Assembly: GCA_007449985.2 (NCBI GenBank)
Contig: VIIQ02000130.1
Coordinates: 62,001-126,000 of the forward strand
Origin: Desmodesmus armatus
Lineage: Eukaryota; Chlorophyta; Chlorophyceae; Sphaeropleales; Scenedesmaceae
Length of the DNA: 64,000 nt
Direction: 5' to 3'
This document shows positions 46,801 to 57,287 of this stretch, piece by piece; positions within the stretch are counted from its first letter, which is position 1; each line of letters starts with the position of its first letter. The notes under the pieces were generated by a model, which did not search any database, was not told the DNA's origin, and saw only the letters and a list, made by a program, of their open reading frames with translations. The position numbers and the translations under genes were made by a program.

Positions 46801-46895
46801 CCATTGCTTTCGTGTCTGTGCAGGTGCACACGGTCGCCACGTCGGTGGCCTTCAAGCCAGATGCGCCAGCTGCTGACCAAGAGGACCAGCAATGA
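43840..46895 (+). CDS. MAD2: Mitotic spindle assembly checkpoint protein MAD2 (HORMA domain)
   Basis: MAD2 binds MAD1 and CDC20 at unattached kinetochores and holds the anaphase-promoting complex inactive. Seven exons: 43840-43931, 44016-44146, 44420-44534, 44903-45003, 45645-45699, 46189-46255 and 46824-46895. They give 633 bases and 210 residues with matching phases throughout. The whole protein is a HORMA domain: SLKGSAAIVSEYFHLAVN, ILYQRGIYPDDTF, EWLESGTLQRVVMVV, TQEVVERWTFSV, VMRQISSSVAFLPLL and FDLLAYTSKDQDVPTDW, then the C-terminal safety-belt segment ending SVAFKPDAPAADQEDQQ. Length and motif order match family norms. Intron 4 holds an 84-base tandem duplication and intron 6 a 26-base minisatellite. 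TGTAA lies at 47239-47243. Confidence 0.96.
45282..45449 (+). repeat. 84-base tandem duplication in MAD2 intron 4
   Basis: Units at 45282-45365 and 45366-45449 each begin GCAGCAGT and contain CACCTTGG, CCTTGCAACAA and GCAGG..GCTTGTG. Each ends GCTCCACAC. They differ at roughly one base in six. Confidence 0.8.
46264..46469 (+). repeat. 26-base minisatellite, eight copies, in MAD2 intron 6
   Basis: The unit starts CTGTTTGTCAGCAGAGGGAG and ends CGCATG. Eight head-to-tail copies carry scattered substitutions, and two are shortened by a base or two. The first unit starts nine bases after the exon-6 splice donor. Confidence 0.92.
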
Positions 46896-47871
46896 ATGAT
46901 TCGTGTGGGTGTCAGGGGGCTGGCAGCTGAACGGCTGCACAGTGCAGTCAACCATGTACAAATGGGTGTGGCCTGGCCTCGGGCAAAGCAGAAGCTGAGC
47001 AGCAGAGTGAATGAGAGCGCAAGCAGGAGACAGGGACGGTGCCGCCTCCCATCCTGGAACGCAGATGCAGCCTGCAGCCGTGTTGTCTCCGCCACTCTGC
47101 AGGAGCAGCCTGGCTGAAGGCAGTCCGGCACACAATGTGTATCAAACTGGCAGCAACGATTTCGTGACGGTCTGAGCACTTGCAGCCAGAGTTACCCACC
47201 AGACCAGATTTATCATGTGCCTGCACTGTGATCAATTGTGTAACTTCTCTTCTGCTGGAGACCATGCCAAGATTGTCGGGGGCCATGCACGTTGATGGCT
47301 CCCGTGCCAAGCCAGTCTGTGAAGCAACGAACGGCATGCCACAGGGCGCCTGCGCACACGGCAACTATGCTGTCCCCCCCCCCCCCACCCCACCTGCGCA
47401 CCAGCAGCAACAAGAGTTGCAATCGCCCAGGGATTGTGTGTGACACCTGAACCAGTCACATTCAAAGCTGCATGCTCTGCAGCCACAATCAGATATGACC
47501 CTAACAGCAACTATCAGTATCTAACTTCATGCAACAGAATGGCAAGCACTGCTAGCAGTGCCGTGACGGAAGTACGCTAATTCAGTTTAAACGGAAGCTT
47601 GTCTTTGTTGGTTTCAAGCTTACGTGCCTCGTTGTCGCACAATCATTCCGAGCGCGCCAATACATTTTGATCTACAAGCACAAAGCCAAAAGAGAGCACC
47701 ACATAGGCGCTTTGAGTGCCTGAACTATTGGATCGTGTGTTGGTAGCAGCCCATAGCTGCGTACAGCCCACCTCACAGTACTGGATCAAATGCAGCAGCA
47801 GCAGGTGTCGGTACTGTTCAGGGCTGTCAGCTAGCATCATGCCCTAGGCAGCATGTAGTTGCAGCAGCGAC
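46896..47871. other. Spacer between MAD2 and BBS9
   Basis: This holds the MAD2 3' UTR (TGTAA at 47239-47243), a short poly-C run at 47376-47386 and the presumed BBS9 promoter. No coding exon was found. Confidence 0.5.
47239..47243 (+). terminator. TGTAA polyadenylation motif, MAD2
   Basis: This TGTAA lies about 340 bases after the MAD2 stop and is the first clear copy of the chlorophyte poly(A) signal downstream. Confidence 0.45.
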
Positions 47872-50800
47872 ATGTCTTTGTTCTGCAGCAAGCAGTGGTG
47901 GCACACCAGGCTGGGCAGTGGAGAAGAGTTCGATCAGGGCTCTGTCTGTGTTGCCAACATCGACAACGATCCTGTCGGCACAGGTGCGAACAGTTATCGG
48001 GGGCCTCGTGCTGGAAAGCAGTATCCTACAGCAGGCATGGTATGACATAATCTTATGAAAACATCATGCTCTTGTTGTGGCACTGTCCTGTGCAGTCAAG
48101 GTCATCACTGGCAGTCTGCAGGGTGTGCTGAGGGTGCACCAGCCAAAGCAGGGGTACACCATAGAGGACATCCTGCTGGAAACGCAGCTGGACAGCAGCA
48201 TCCTCCAACTGGCAGCTGGGAACTTCCTGGGGTGCGTACCTGCATATGCCATGGCCTGCATGCCAAAGCCTTGCCCTGAGGGTCCTACAACAGCGGCATG
48301 CCTTCAGTGATCACGTGACGTGTGCAACATGCCATGGCCATGTTGGGTACCTGAGTAACAGCCGGATGCTGCTTTGCAACTTGTGCGTTTGCTGTCAAAA
48401 TCACTTCAACCGTCACTGACCAGTGTTGTGTTCTGTTGAATTCCAGGGGAACCAGCTTATGCCTGGCCATCCTGCACCCTCGCAAGCTATTGGTGTGCAC
48501 CCTGCAGGCAGTTGGCAGCAGCTACCTGCAGCTGAGCAAGATCTACGAGCATGCCCTGGATCACACAGCAGCAAACCTGGCATACGGCCCGTTTGGAGGC
48601 GTCACAGGTGGGCCATGCACAGTGATGGTGGGACATGCAGCAGCAACATGTCTTTGTTCAGCAGCAAGCAGTGGTGGCACACCAGGCTGGGCAGTGGAGA
48701 AGAGTGAGGCACAGTGTGCTGGCTGTGCAGCATGGTGTGCTTGGAGTATCTGCTGGGTCGCATGGCAGCAGCTGACTCATCCATGCAGCTCTCATGCGCA
48801 AGTAGCTGCAGCGCTGATTATTGGGGGGGGGGGGAGGTTGTTATTAGTGGATACTTTCACCGCTGAGCGATACTCTCCACACTGGATGAACTGGGAAAAC
48901 ACACCTGCAAGAACAACGATTATGCTGTGGGGACTTGCACATCAGCAGGGCTGAGCATGGCTGGCTGAGGAAGTGCAGCCAGGCCAAGAAGCTTGTGCAG
49001 ACTCTGTGGCACAAAGGATTGCCTGCAGCTGCCCTGTGATAGAGCAAAACTTGCCTCAAGCCCGCTCTGTGCTGGACCTACAGCGGGTGCGTGTAGCGGT
49101 GCGCGCGTGCACACACAAGCCCTCATGAGCTACAGAATCCTCACATACATCAACAGCGTTCAGCTTTGTCACGCATGTAAATTGTTGCATGCATGCAGGC
49201 GTGGACCATATTGTGGTTCAGTCCTATGACGGCCAGCTGACCTTCTTTGAGCAGGAGGTCCAATCCTTCAGCAGGCTGCTGCCTGACTTCCTGCTGCCTG
49301 GGCCACTGGCCTACCTGTCAGCATCAGACAGCTTCATCACAGCCACTGCAGGCCTGGAGCTTGTGGCGTACAGATACAGCAGCATCGCAGCCGCCAGCTG
49401 GGAACCTGCGCAAGGTAAAGATATCAGTTGCTATTACTAATGGTGTAGTATGTTGCTTTTACTAATAGGTTAAAATGTGCGAGATGGGGCTGTCGACATC
49501 AGCTGTAGCCGCCAGCTGGGAGCCTGCGCAACAAGGTCAGGGGATGCGCCTGTTTCTATGACTGCCAAACAGGGCGGTCACGCCATTGCAGCAGCTGCAG
49601 CGCTGAAGTGGACACGCTGCTGGACGGAATTCATATCCGGAACACCAGCAGGAGCGATCTCACTCATGTGTTTGCCTTGTCAACAGTGCTGGTGCTGGCA
49701 GCCACAGTGTGCTCAGCAGCAGTCAGCAAGGGTGGGTGCTCTCAATGGGGGTGGACTGCTCAGCTTGGGTGAACTGGGGGCGAGCCACTGCCAATGCCAG
49801 TGCCAGGACGAAGCACGCCAATACCAGCATCGTCGACAAGTACAAGGCAGCTGTGTGGCAGGGAGCTCTCTGAACTGGCTGCTCGCTGACCCCAAACAAG
49901 CGGCCGTCTCAAGCAGTGTTGTCAAGGCCGATTCAATAGCATATGCCAGCAAGATGCATGTCGATACGCGTCTTGCATCCTCATGATGCTGGCCATGCAG
50001 GTGCTGGCATGGGCAGTGGCAAGCGCATACAGGAGGACTGGAAGGTGGTGCTGGGGGAGTCTGCACTGGACATACGGCCTGGCCATGTCTCCAGTGCTGT
50101 CGATGGCTCAGGTGTGACACCTGCTGTTCCCTTCCTAGAACCCGTGTGGCACCACAGCAGTGAACAGCACGGAGCGGACATGTCGTACAGTGCAGTCTGC
50201 ACAGTGCCCACATGATCTGCTGTTCACTTCGTAGAAGCCGTGTGGCATCGCAGCAGTGAACAGCAAAGGCGGACAGTGCCTGCGGCTGCGCTGCTGTGCC
50301 TAGTAGCAGTGGTGCTGATGTTCATGCACGGGCCAGCGTGCTGCACTTTTGAGTTCATCACACGTCCGACACAGCAAGACAGCTTTCGGTTACCAAGCCC
50401 CGTTGTTATGCAACCAGCGTGATGATGCACAAAACTGTGTAGCCGTGCATCACCCGTACTGCGAAGAAGCACATCGCTGTAACGGTCAGTTGCGTGGCTG
50501 CTACTGCAGATGCGGCGACTGCACCTAGTGTCCTAGTGCTGGCAGAGCACACCTTCTTCATCCTGGACCTCTGGGGCCACATTCTGGTACAGAGGCGCTT
50601 GGACCACCACCCCTCCTGCTTCTGGCCTTACCCGGCCAGTACAGGTAATGCAGTTGTCATGCTGATCAACATGAGAGCTTGGTGATGATTCTCCTTCTGA
50701 TTCGTTGTGGCAAGCCCCTTGCACGCATACACACACGCTACGTGTCTACACACTTGGTGCTTGAATGCTTGTGCTGTTACGCCGCTCCTGTTGCAGGGGA

Positions 50801-53800
50801 AAGCAGCCCAGCTGGTGGCCGTGCTGGCAGCGGCGGCGGCCGAAACCCTGGCGCTGTCACGCAGACAGACAACCTGCTGGTTGCCACCCACAGCAAAGCG
50901 CTTCAGGTGCGGGGGACCGTGGGTGTTTGACCGCATCAGGCTTGTGGAGTGGTCCTGTTTGCCAGCAATCACCCCCCTGGGGGACTGAGAAGACGACATG
51001 TGCAAGATAGCATCTGGCTCCTTGAAAATCCGTGACTGGTCAACCACACCATCCTTGATTGTTGTCCTTTACTGAACTGCTGTACTGCACTCTACTGTAC
51101 TGTATCTTGCTGTGCTGTATTGTAACTTGCTGTGGTCAGGTGTACAGGGGCCAGCAGCTGGCGTGGGCAGCTCAGCTGGAGCTGGTGCCTGTTGCTGTGA
51201 GGGTGACCAGCCTCGGGGGTGTGCGGGGCATGATTGTGGCCTTGGATGAGACAGGTGGGCAGCAACCACTTTGACTCTTTGCTGCTGAAGCTGCTGCCGC
51301 TTTGGCAACAGCAACTGTTTGGCAAATGTCGGACGTCTATAAGTAACATGCTCCTGCATTGAAGTGGTGCCTGGAGCAAGTGACAGAAACCACTGGTTGT
51401 AGGCAGTGTGCTGCACAGTTGCACTGATGCACTCTGTGCTGCCAGTAGCCGCTGCAGCACCTCATGCATGCCAGTCAGGCGTTGCAGGCATGATGTCACA
51501 CAGCAGCTTCAGCAACCCTTTCTGTGTCTGTGCGTGTCCACCGGTAAATCCTGCAGAACTGTGGGATGCTGCCTGCAGGCAACCTGTCAGTCCTGTACCT
51601 TGGCACAGAGCCCCCCAAGCAGGCCCTGGCATTCTCTGAGTCCCGCCCTGTGGACTATGCAGCAATGGAGCAAGAGCGAGTCACCTTGCTCGCCAAGCTC
51701 AAAGCCGCAGGAGGCACAGCGGGGCTTGAAGCTGCTGCAGCAGCAAAGGCGGAAGCCAAAGCACATTCCGGCAGCAGTCAGGCAGCCCTGGTGCTGAAGG
51801 CAAAGGTCCCCAGTGCTGACAGCGACAGCATCGGCGGCAGCTTTGGGGCAGGGCTGGGCGGGGGTGTTGGGGGGCAGCAGGGCCAGCTGCGGCAGCTGAC
51901 AGTGACGCTGCTGCTGTCAAACACGACCACAGGAGCCCTGCAGGTGCGCAAGGGCTTCCCTGAGCTCCCAGCTTCTGAAGCTACCTATCATGTGTTGACA
52001 GTACCGAACAGCGGGGAATTTATTCACTTGTGATGACCTCACCCCCCCCCCCTCTCACCACCGCTCCCCACACAAGGCGTGTGTGCTGTCCTTGTTGGAC
52101 AATATATAATTAAAAGGGATCATACGCATTTCTTCCATGTATTCAACTTGTTGCACACACCATGCTTGCAGGATGTGTACATCAGTGTGCTGGCACCTGC
52201 TGCTGTGGAGGCGGCCTAGTGTGACAGTAGGGTACAGCTAGAACCCTGCTGGCACCATACCTACACTGTGCAGTGACCCTGCACTACACTAGTGGATCGC
52301 ATGTCTTCCATGTATCCAACTTGCTACCCCCACATCGTGCTTGCAGGATGTGTACATCAGTGTGCTGGCACCTACTCCTGTGGAGGCGCTCGAGGCGCAG
52401 GTCAGGCTGCCGCAGCTTGCTGCAGCGCGCCGACGGTCACCACCCACGCCTGTTGAGCTGCAGTTCCAGCACCCCGGGACCAGTGCTGACAAGCCTGCCT
52501 GCCTCCCTGCCAGCAACACGGCCCAAGTGAGCCCCCCATCTATGACTGCTTGGCTGCACACACTGTGTGATAGTATGGTAACAGTCACTGCACCCGTCGC
52601 AGGACCGCCAGCAGCATGTTGGTGCTTTTCTTGAGGCTGAATTGGGCTGAACAGGGTTGGCAGCTTGAGGCAGCAGTGTGTTGTGGTTTGTGTGTGTGTG
52701 TGGGGGGGGGGTGCAGCCATTGTAATGACAAGCTGCTGCTACTGCCTGTCCATACAGGTTGTCGTGACCTTCAAGGGTGCTGACGGCATGCCGGGCCATG
52801 CTCAGCTGAGCATACAGCTGCCCATGTGCCTGTTGTGTCAGGTGGGTCTGCCCTAGACTCATCATTCATGTCGACATTGCATTGCAGAGCAAGGGCTGCA
52901 GGGTTGCAGATCGCATGCCATGTACGTGCATGTCTGGAGCATGTCAGCGCTTCAGATGTACGTTGGCATTGCACCAGGCTGATTGAGAGGTCGGTCGCCC
53001 CTCCCAGATCCTGGACAACCCCATAATGGTAGCGCATCACTGGTTTCCAGGACACAGCATAACTCCCTGTTGTATGTGCCGTCGCATGCGAACTGGTGGG
53101 GGCTGGGATTGACGCCAAATCGGCCTGTGGCAAGAGTCTGTTGTGTTTGCTGTGCAGGTGGTGCCGCCTGTCAAGACGGCCGACTTCAAACTCACAGTGT
53201 CCACGAACCGGGAGGCAGTACAGATGGCGGACCTGTTTGCAGACATGCTCATGCAGGTATGGCCTGTGGGTACACTCTCAAACCCTGATTAGTAGTACAG
53301 ACTGATGCGATTACTACTACTGCTACTGTACTGGATCCTGATAGCCTCGCCTGATCGCCCTTCCAGGAGCCCAACAAGGGTCATACGGCATGAAGCACTC
53401 CTCAACAAACTAGCATGAGAGAATGCTGTACTTCCTAGTGGGGGGCAGTGCAGCCTGAGGCAGCTGCCAAAGTGACCAGCAGTGGCACACCCAGTGCACA
53501 GTGACTGTACACAAGCGCGACTGCTAGCAGCGCTGCGGCAAACACATCACTCAAATATTCCCGAATCACATCAATGTTCGACTTGAGTATCAGCTTGTAC
53601 ACTCTGCAAACCATGCTGAGATCCACAACAAAGCGTCCCAGCCTGCAGGCGCAGCTTTGGCCATGTGTGCTAGCCACGAGACACTGACAGGAAACCTGTG
53701 TGTTCATCATGCGTGAATGTGCAGGCCAGTCCTGCGCATGCTGACGCCCTAAGCCGGTCTCAGGCGGCCAACATGCTGAGCTTCAAGTACCCTGGCGGCC

Positions 53801-55531
53801 AGGACGTGACCATCCTGGTGTCTAAGAACGGCGGGCGCTACAGGCTGCAGTCGAGCTCCCTTGAGGCAATGTGGTTGGTACTGCAGGTAATCCCATCACG
53901 AATGGCTTTACAAGTATCGTTTGGTATGATGTCCATGAGGAGCTGGTCAGTGCTATCCTTGTTCTTTGTGACCTGTGGAAAGGCGTGTGAGAAGAAGAGG
54001 TGTCCATGGCTGAGTTGTCTGACGTGGCCTGAAGAAACACACAATCTGCAGGAATGGCAGCAGCATGCACTGATCACGCGGGATGGGGGAGATGCAGGCA
54101 TGTGTGCCCGTCGCAACATGGCCACTTGGCATCTGGGTGTGACCGCACAGAAGACATCGGTAATGCGAACCCCCTAGTGCTTGCTTGCGCGCACATCTGC
54201 CCCTTCGGTCAGAAACACAGCTGGGAAGGGGAGCATGCCGCTAGACATGACATGTGTGCGCCTTCGAACATCTGACCACCCCCATCCCCTGCAGGAACTG
54301 AGCAGCCGCCTGCAGGCGCACTTTGCAGCAGCTGACAAGAAGCCGCAGCAGGCAGCAGCAGCAGCAGCGAGGGAGCCCGGCAGCTTGGAACAGCAGCCGG
54401 AAGGTGGTGTTGCTGCGCCTGGCCCTCCTGGCCCGCTCAAGATGGTGTTTGACGACGCCCTGCCACTGCAGGTGACTTGATTGCCTTGCTCCGTGCTGCG
54501 GCAATGTCTTTGGCCTGGGTGTGTTTGATTGACTTTGGTTGATTCTTCCTGCTGTCTTCCCCTTTGGTTTGTGATGGCGGTGGTGGGGGTGGTGTGACGC
54601 ACTGCTAACAAGCAGCAGGCAGAGCTGGCGAATATATGAGGGTGCAGCCAGTCCACCTTGTACAAAGCCCGCGCCGGGGGGGGGGCGTGCTCTTGTGTCA
54701 GCGGCAACCAACATCTTGATTTTCAGCCCTGTCATTGTTGTGACTGCGCTAGTTCTAATCGCCCCCACTGAGGTGCTGAGCCCTGCCAAGGGCCGTCTGT
54801 CGTCAGAATTTGATGAGTCGTTCCAGAAGGGGGTTTGGGGGTTCTGAAAGGTGGTGACGTTCCAAATGAGGTGTTGGGGTTTCTGAAAGGTGGCGACCTT
54901 CCAGAAACCCCAACACCCCTTCTGGAAAGACTCTATAAGTTCTGAAGACAGACGGAAGGTCAACACCTTCCAGTAACCCCAACACCCCTTCTGGAGAGAC
55001 TTTCAAAGTTCTGACGACAGAGGGCCCACGGTGGGCTACAGAAGTCCAGCGAGAAACCCTGCTGCTGTCACTTCCTCCCCTTATCACTTCCTCCCCTTGC
55101 GCGCGCTGCTGCTTACAGGACCTGTTTGAACTGGTAGAGCAGCACTTTGCTGCCCGTGCGGCCATCAGCAGCATTGACCAGCAGCTGGAGCTGCAGGAGG
55201 TCACCTTCAGAACTATCCAGAAGCGGCTGCTGGTGCGGTACAAGGTGCGCACGGACCATGTGTAACAGTGGGCCTGGTCATGGTATGGCATTGACGTCAG
55301 AGCATTTGAATATTGAACCCACGTAGTGCACCACAGAGTGGTGTGTCAACCGAAAGATTGCATGCAGGTTCATGCCTATAATTTGGGCTCTGCGTTCTAG
55401 CCATGGAGGTTGCTTTGGACCTGAGCCTTGAACTCCCGTGTGTTGATGTTGTGGCTGGTGCAGTTGCTGAGGAGCAGAATTGCACAGACATCTTGGTGCT
55501 GCCGCTGTACAGCACATGTGGCTGTTGACAA

Positions 55532-55573
<42 letters not shown>

Positions 55574-56907
55574 CGTGTAGGACAAGAATGCCGCACCCCT
55601 CAATCAGCTTGATGTGTTGATGGAGGAAGTGTATGAGCAGATCATGGACCTGGCCGACAAGGTTGGTGCTTGCGCAGCCTAGTGTGGTAGTGACACCAGG
55701 GGGCACCTAGTCAAAATCATGTTGAAGACAAGCCTGACAGCGACCAGCCAGCCTTGCAAATGGTCGCATAGTCCTCCACACAAGCTGACAGGGGCTTGGT
55801 GTGTGCGGCTGCCATGAAGCGGATGCATTGGGCTTCAGGCCGCTACTCTAGCTGTGTAGCACTACACAGACAGCTGTGAAAGTGGCGGGCAATGGGGTTG
55901 GTGGCATGAGTGCATTGTACGGTTGCTTTCAAGCCGCATGTGCTTGATCCATGGACACTCACAACAACACAGGATTAGATGCATCACCACCTTGCAAATA
56001 GGGCCGTGCCAGTACTGATGGTCATATGTGTGCTGTGTGCTTTCATTTTTCCTTTCCAGTTGGCAGCCGCCCAGGAGCAGCTGCTGGTGACTGGACAGGC
56101 CCTGGGTGCTGGCGTGCAGGTGCTGCTGCTGCTGTGCAAGTGAGTGCTGCCATGCGAAGTCTGTTGCGTGGCCTCACAGAACCCACTGCAGGGTGCAGCG
56201 GCCTGCATTGTGACACTGCACTCTGCAACATGATGGCTGCAGTATCCCACCTGCTGAACGTTCTAACAGTGTAGACATGCAGTGAGACGGGAGGCAGATG
56301 TAGCTGCGGTCAGCAGATTAAATGTGTGTGTATATAAGCAAGTTTCTTGCATTCAAACCCTGACTGCTGTGCTGCTGCTGCTGCTGTCCTGCTGCTTTGC
56401 TGCCGTTTGTGATGCTTTTCAGGTTGCGGTTTGACCTGAGTGCTGAAGAGCTGCGTGTGCTGGGCAGCTGCTTGAGCCCAGTGGTGCAGGACGGCCTTGA
56501 GGTCAGTAGAATGCAGTGTGCTGCTGCTGCAGTGGTGTTGTGGCACAGCAGAGCATCTTTAACTATTGCATCAGTCGAAAGGATGAGCTCCATTCAACCA
56601 GGGCGGGTTGTGACTTTAGAGCAGCCTGGGCACCTTTGCCAGCCTGGCACCTGTTGACACTCACTGCATCAGTTTCGAACCACTACCTTGTTGTGCCCTG
56701 ATGCAGGTGGGCTGGGAGGAGACGACAGAAGCTGCTATGACGCAGCTGCTCAAGTCCAGCCTGGCTCGGCACCAGAAAGATGCTGCCGCTGCCGTGCCCC
56801 CACTGGCGCCCGCTGCTGACACAGCAAGACTGCAGAAGCATGTCTCCCTGGTCTTGGAGCGTCTGTCCAAGGGCATGAAGCTGATCAGCAGCAATGTTGG
56901 CTGTTGA
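47872..56907 (+). CDS. BBS9: BBSome subunit BBS9 (PTHB1)
   Basis: BBS9 is a scaffold subunit of the BBSome, which moves membrane proteins through cilia. Nineteen exons: 47872-47983, 48096-48231, 48447-48607, 49199-49414, 50001-50111, 50510-50644, 50797-50906, 51140-51254, 51579-51943, 52347-52526, 52758-52841, 53158-53256, 53725-53886, 54295-54471, 55119-55244, 55581-55661, 56060-56139, 56423-56501 and 56707-56907. The sum is 2730 bases, 909 residues (human PTHB1 is about 887), and every phase agrees. Diagnostic segments in order: MSLFCSKQWW, VITGSLQGVLRV, LAILHPRKLLV, NLAYGPFGGV, QSFSRLLPDFLLPGPLAY, LDHHPSCFWPY, PVAVRVTSLGGVRG, RYRLQSSSLEAMW, TIQKRLLVRYKDKNAAPL and VGWEETTEAAMTQLLKSSL. An N-terminal beta-propeller, a middle GAE/platform region and a C-terminal helical part are expected. 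Ala/Gly-rich linkers around residues 510-560 are longer than in animals. Introns carry decoy copies of exons 1, 4 and 10. Confidence 0.96.
48632..48707 (+). pseudogene. Duplicate of BBS9 exon 1 inside intron 3
   Basis: The start of exon 1 (47858-47931) recurs here almost unchanged: ATG at 48648, then MSLFSSKQWWHTRLGSGEE and a stop. The copy breaks off exactly where AGAGTTCG becomes AGAGTGAGG, which creates a GTGAGG donor-like site. It may be an inert duplicate or an alternative first exon. Confidence 0.85.
48823..48893 (-). mobile_element. Short dispersed element, copy 2
   Basis: Reverse orientation copy of the element at 40725-40796. On the minus strand it reads GTTCATCCAGTGTGGAGAGT, then GCTCAGCGGTGAAAGTATCC, then AACAACC and a C-run. 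It lies in BBS9 intron 3. Confidence 0.7.
49504..49536 (+). pseudogene. Duplicated end of BBS9 exon 4
   Basis: The last ~30 bases of exon 4, encoding IAAASWEPAQ, recur about 115 bases into intron 4 as AGCCGCCAGCTGGGAGCCTG followed by CGCAACAAGGTCAGG, with a donor-like GTCAGG. Confidence 0.7.
50138..50285 (+). repeat. Tandem duplication in BBS9 intron 5
   Basis: Two ~60-base units at about 50122-50180 and 50218-50276 share TGCTGTTC..TTC.TAGAA, CCGTGTGGCA and CGCAGCAGTGAACAGCA (or CACAGCAGTGAACAGCA). The spacing is about 96 bases. Confidence 0.75.
51999..52056 (+). mobile_element. Short dispersed element, copy 3
   Basis: It reads AGTACCGAACAGCGGGGAAT, then TTATTCACTTGTGATGACC and a run of C. 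This aligns with the right half of the copy at 40725-40796. It lies in BBS9 intron 9. Confidence 0.55.
52172..52219 (+). pseudogene. Decoy copy of BBS9 exon 10 (5' part)
   Basis: It begins after TTGCAG and reads DVYISVLAPAAVEAA, then a stop. The real exon at 52347 reads DVYISVLAPTPVEALEAQ and goes on. About 60 bases of upstream intron (TTCCATGTAT.CAACTTG) are duplicated too. It keeps the correct acceptor and phase, so its use would truncate BBS9 at about 500 residues. Confidence 0.88.
54770..55045. mobile_element. Nested palindrome, MITE-like
   Basis: BBS9 intron 14 holds an imperfect inverted repeat. The left arm (about 54775-54865) contains GGGCCGTCTGTCGTCAGAA and CCAGAAGGGGG. The right arm (about 54955-55040) contains the reverse complement (CCCCTTCTGGAGAGAC, TTCTGACGACAGAGGGCCC). 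A second inverted pair lies inside (GTGTTGGGGTTTCTG / CAGAAACCCCAACAC). Multiple inverted arms with no open frame resemble a foldback or MITE-type element. Confidence 0.75.
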
Positions 56908-57287
56908 GCATGCCTGCAAACGCAACTGGCAGCTGCATGCTCTCCCTGTGTGATGGCACGATTCGGTTGTTCAACCCCCAAGTTGGGTTGAGAGGATTTG
57001 TCACCCGTTCACTCAGGGCTGTCCAAGGCGCACCCAAACTTGCACGTTCATCTTTAGCACGTTATTGTTGTTGACGTCCAGCTGATAACGTCCCTCTTGT
57101 GCAACTAGCCGCCCACTGTGCAAACGAGAATCAAGACACGCCCAAGCTCTCGTCGGGATCTCAGCAGATAGCCTTCCAGGCGGTTGCCTAAATCTTATTC
57201 TTGTTCTCTTGTTTGGCGTGAGGGTCATATCAGAGCCCCAGCGTATCGACCAGACCACAGCAGCAACCAGACAGGAGAGCAGACACA
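56908..57287. other. Spacer between BBS9 and eIF1A
   Basis: A short hairpin CAACCCCCAAGTTGGGTTG at about 56976-56994 follows the BBS9 stop. The rest holds the eIF1A promoter and 5' UTR. No coding exon was found. Confidence 0.5.
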
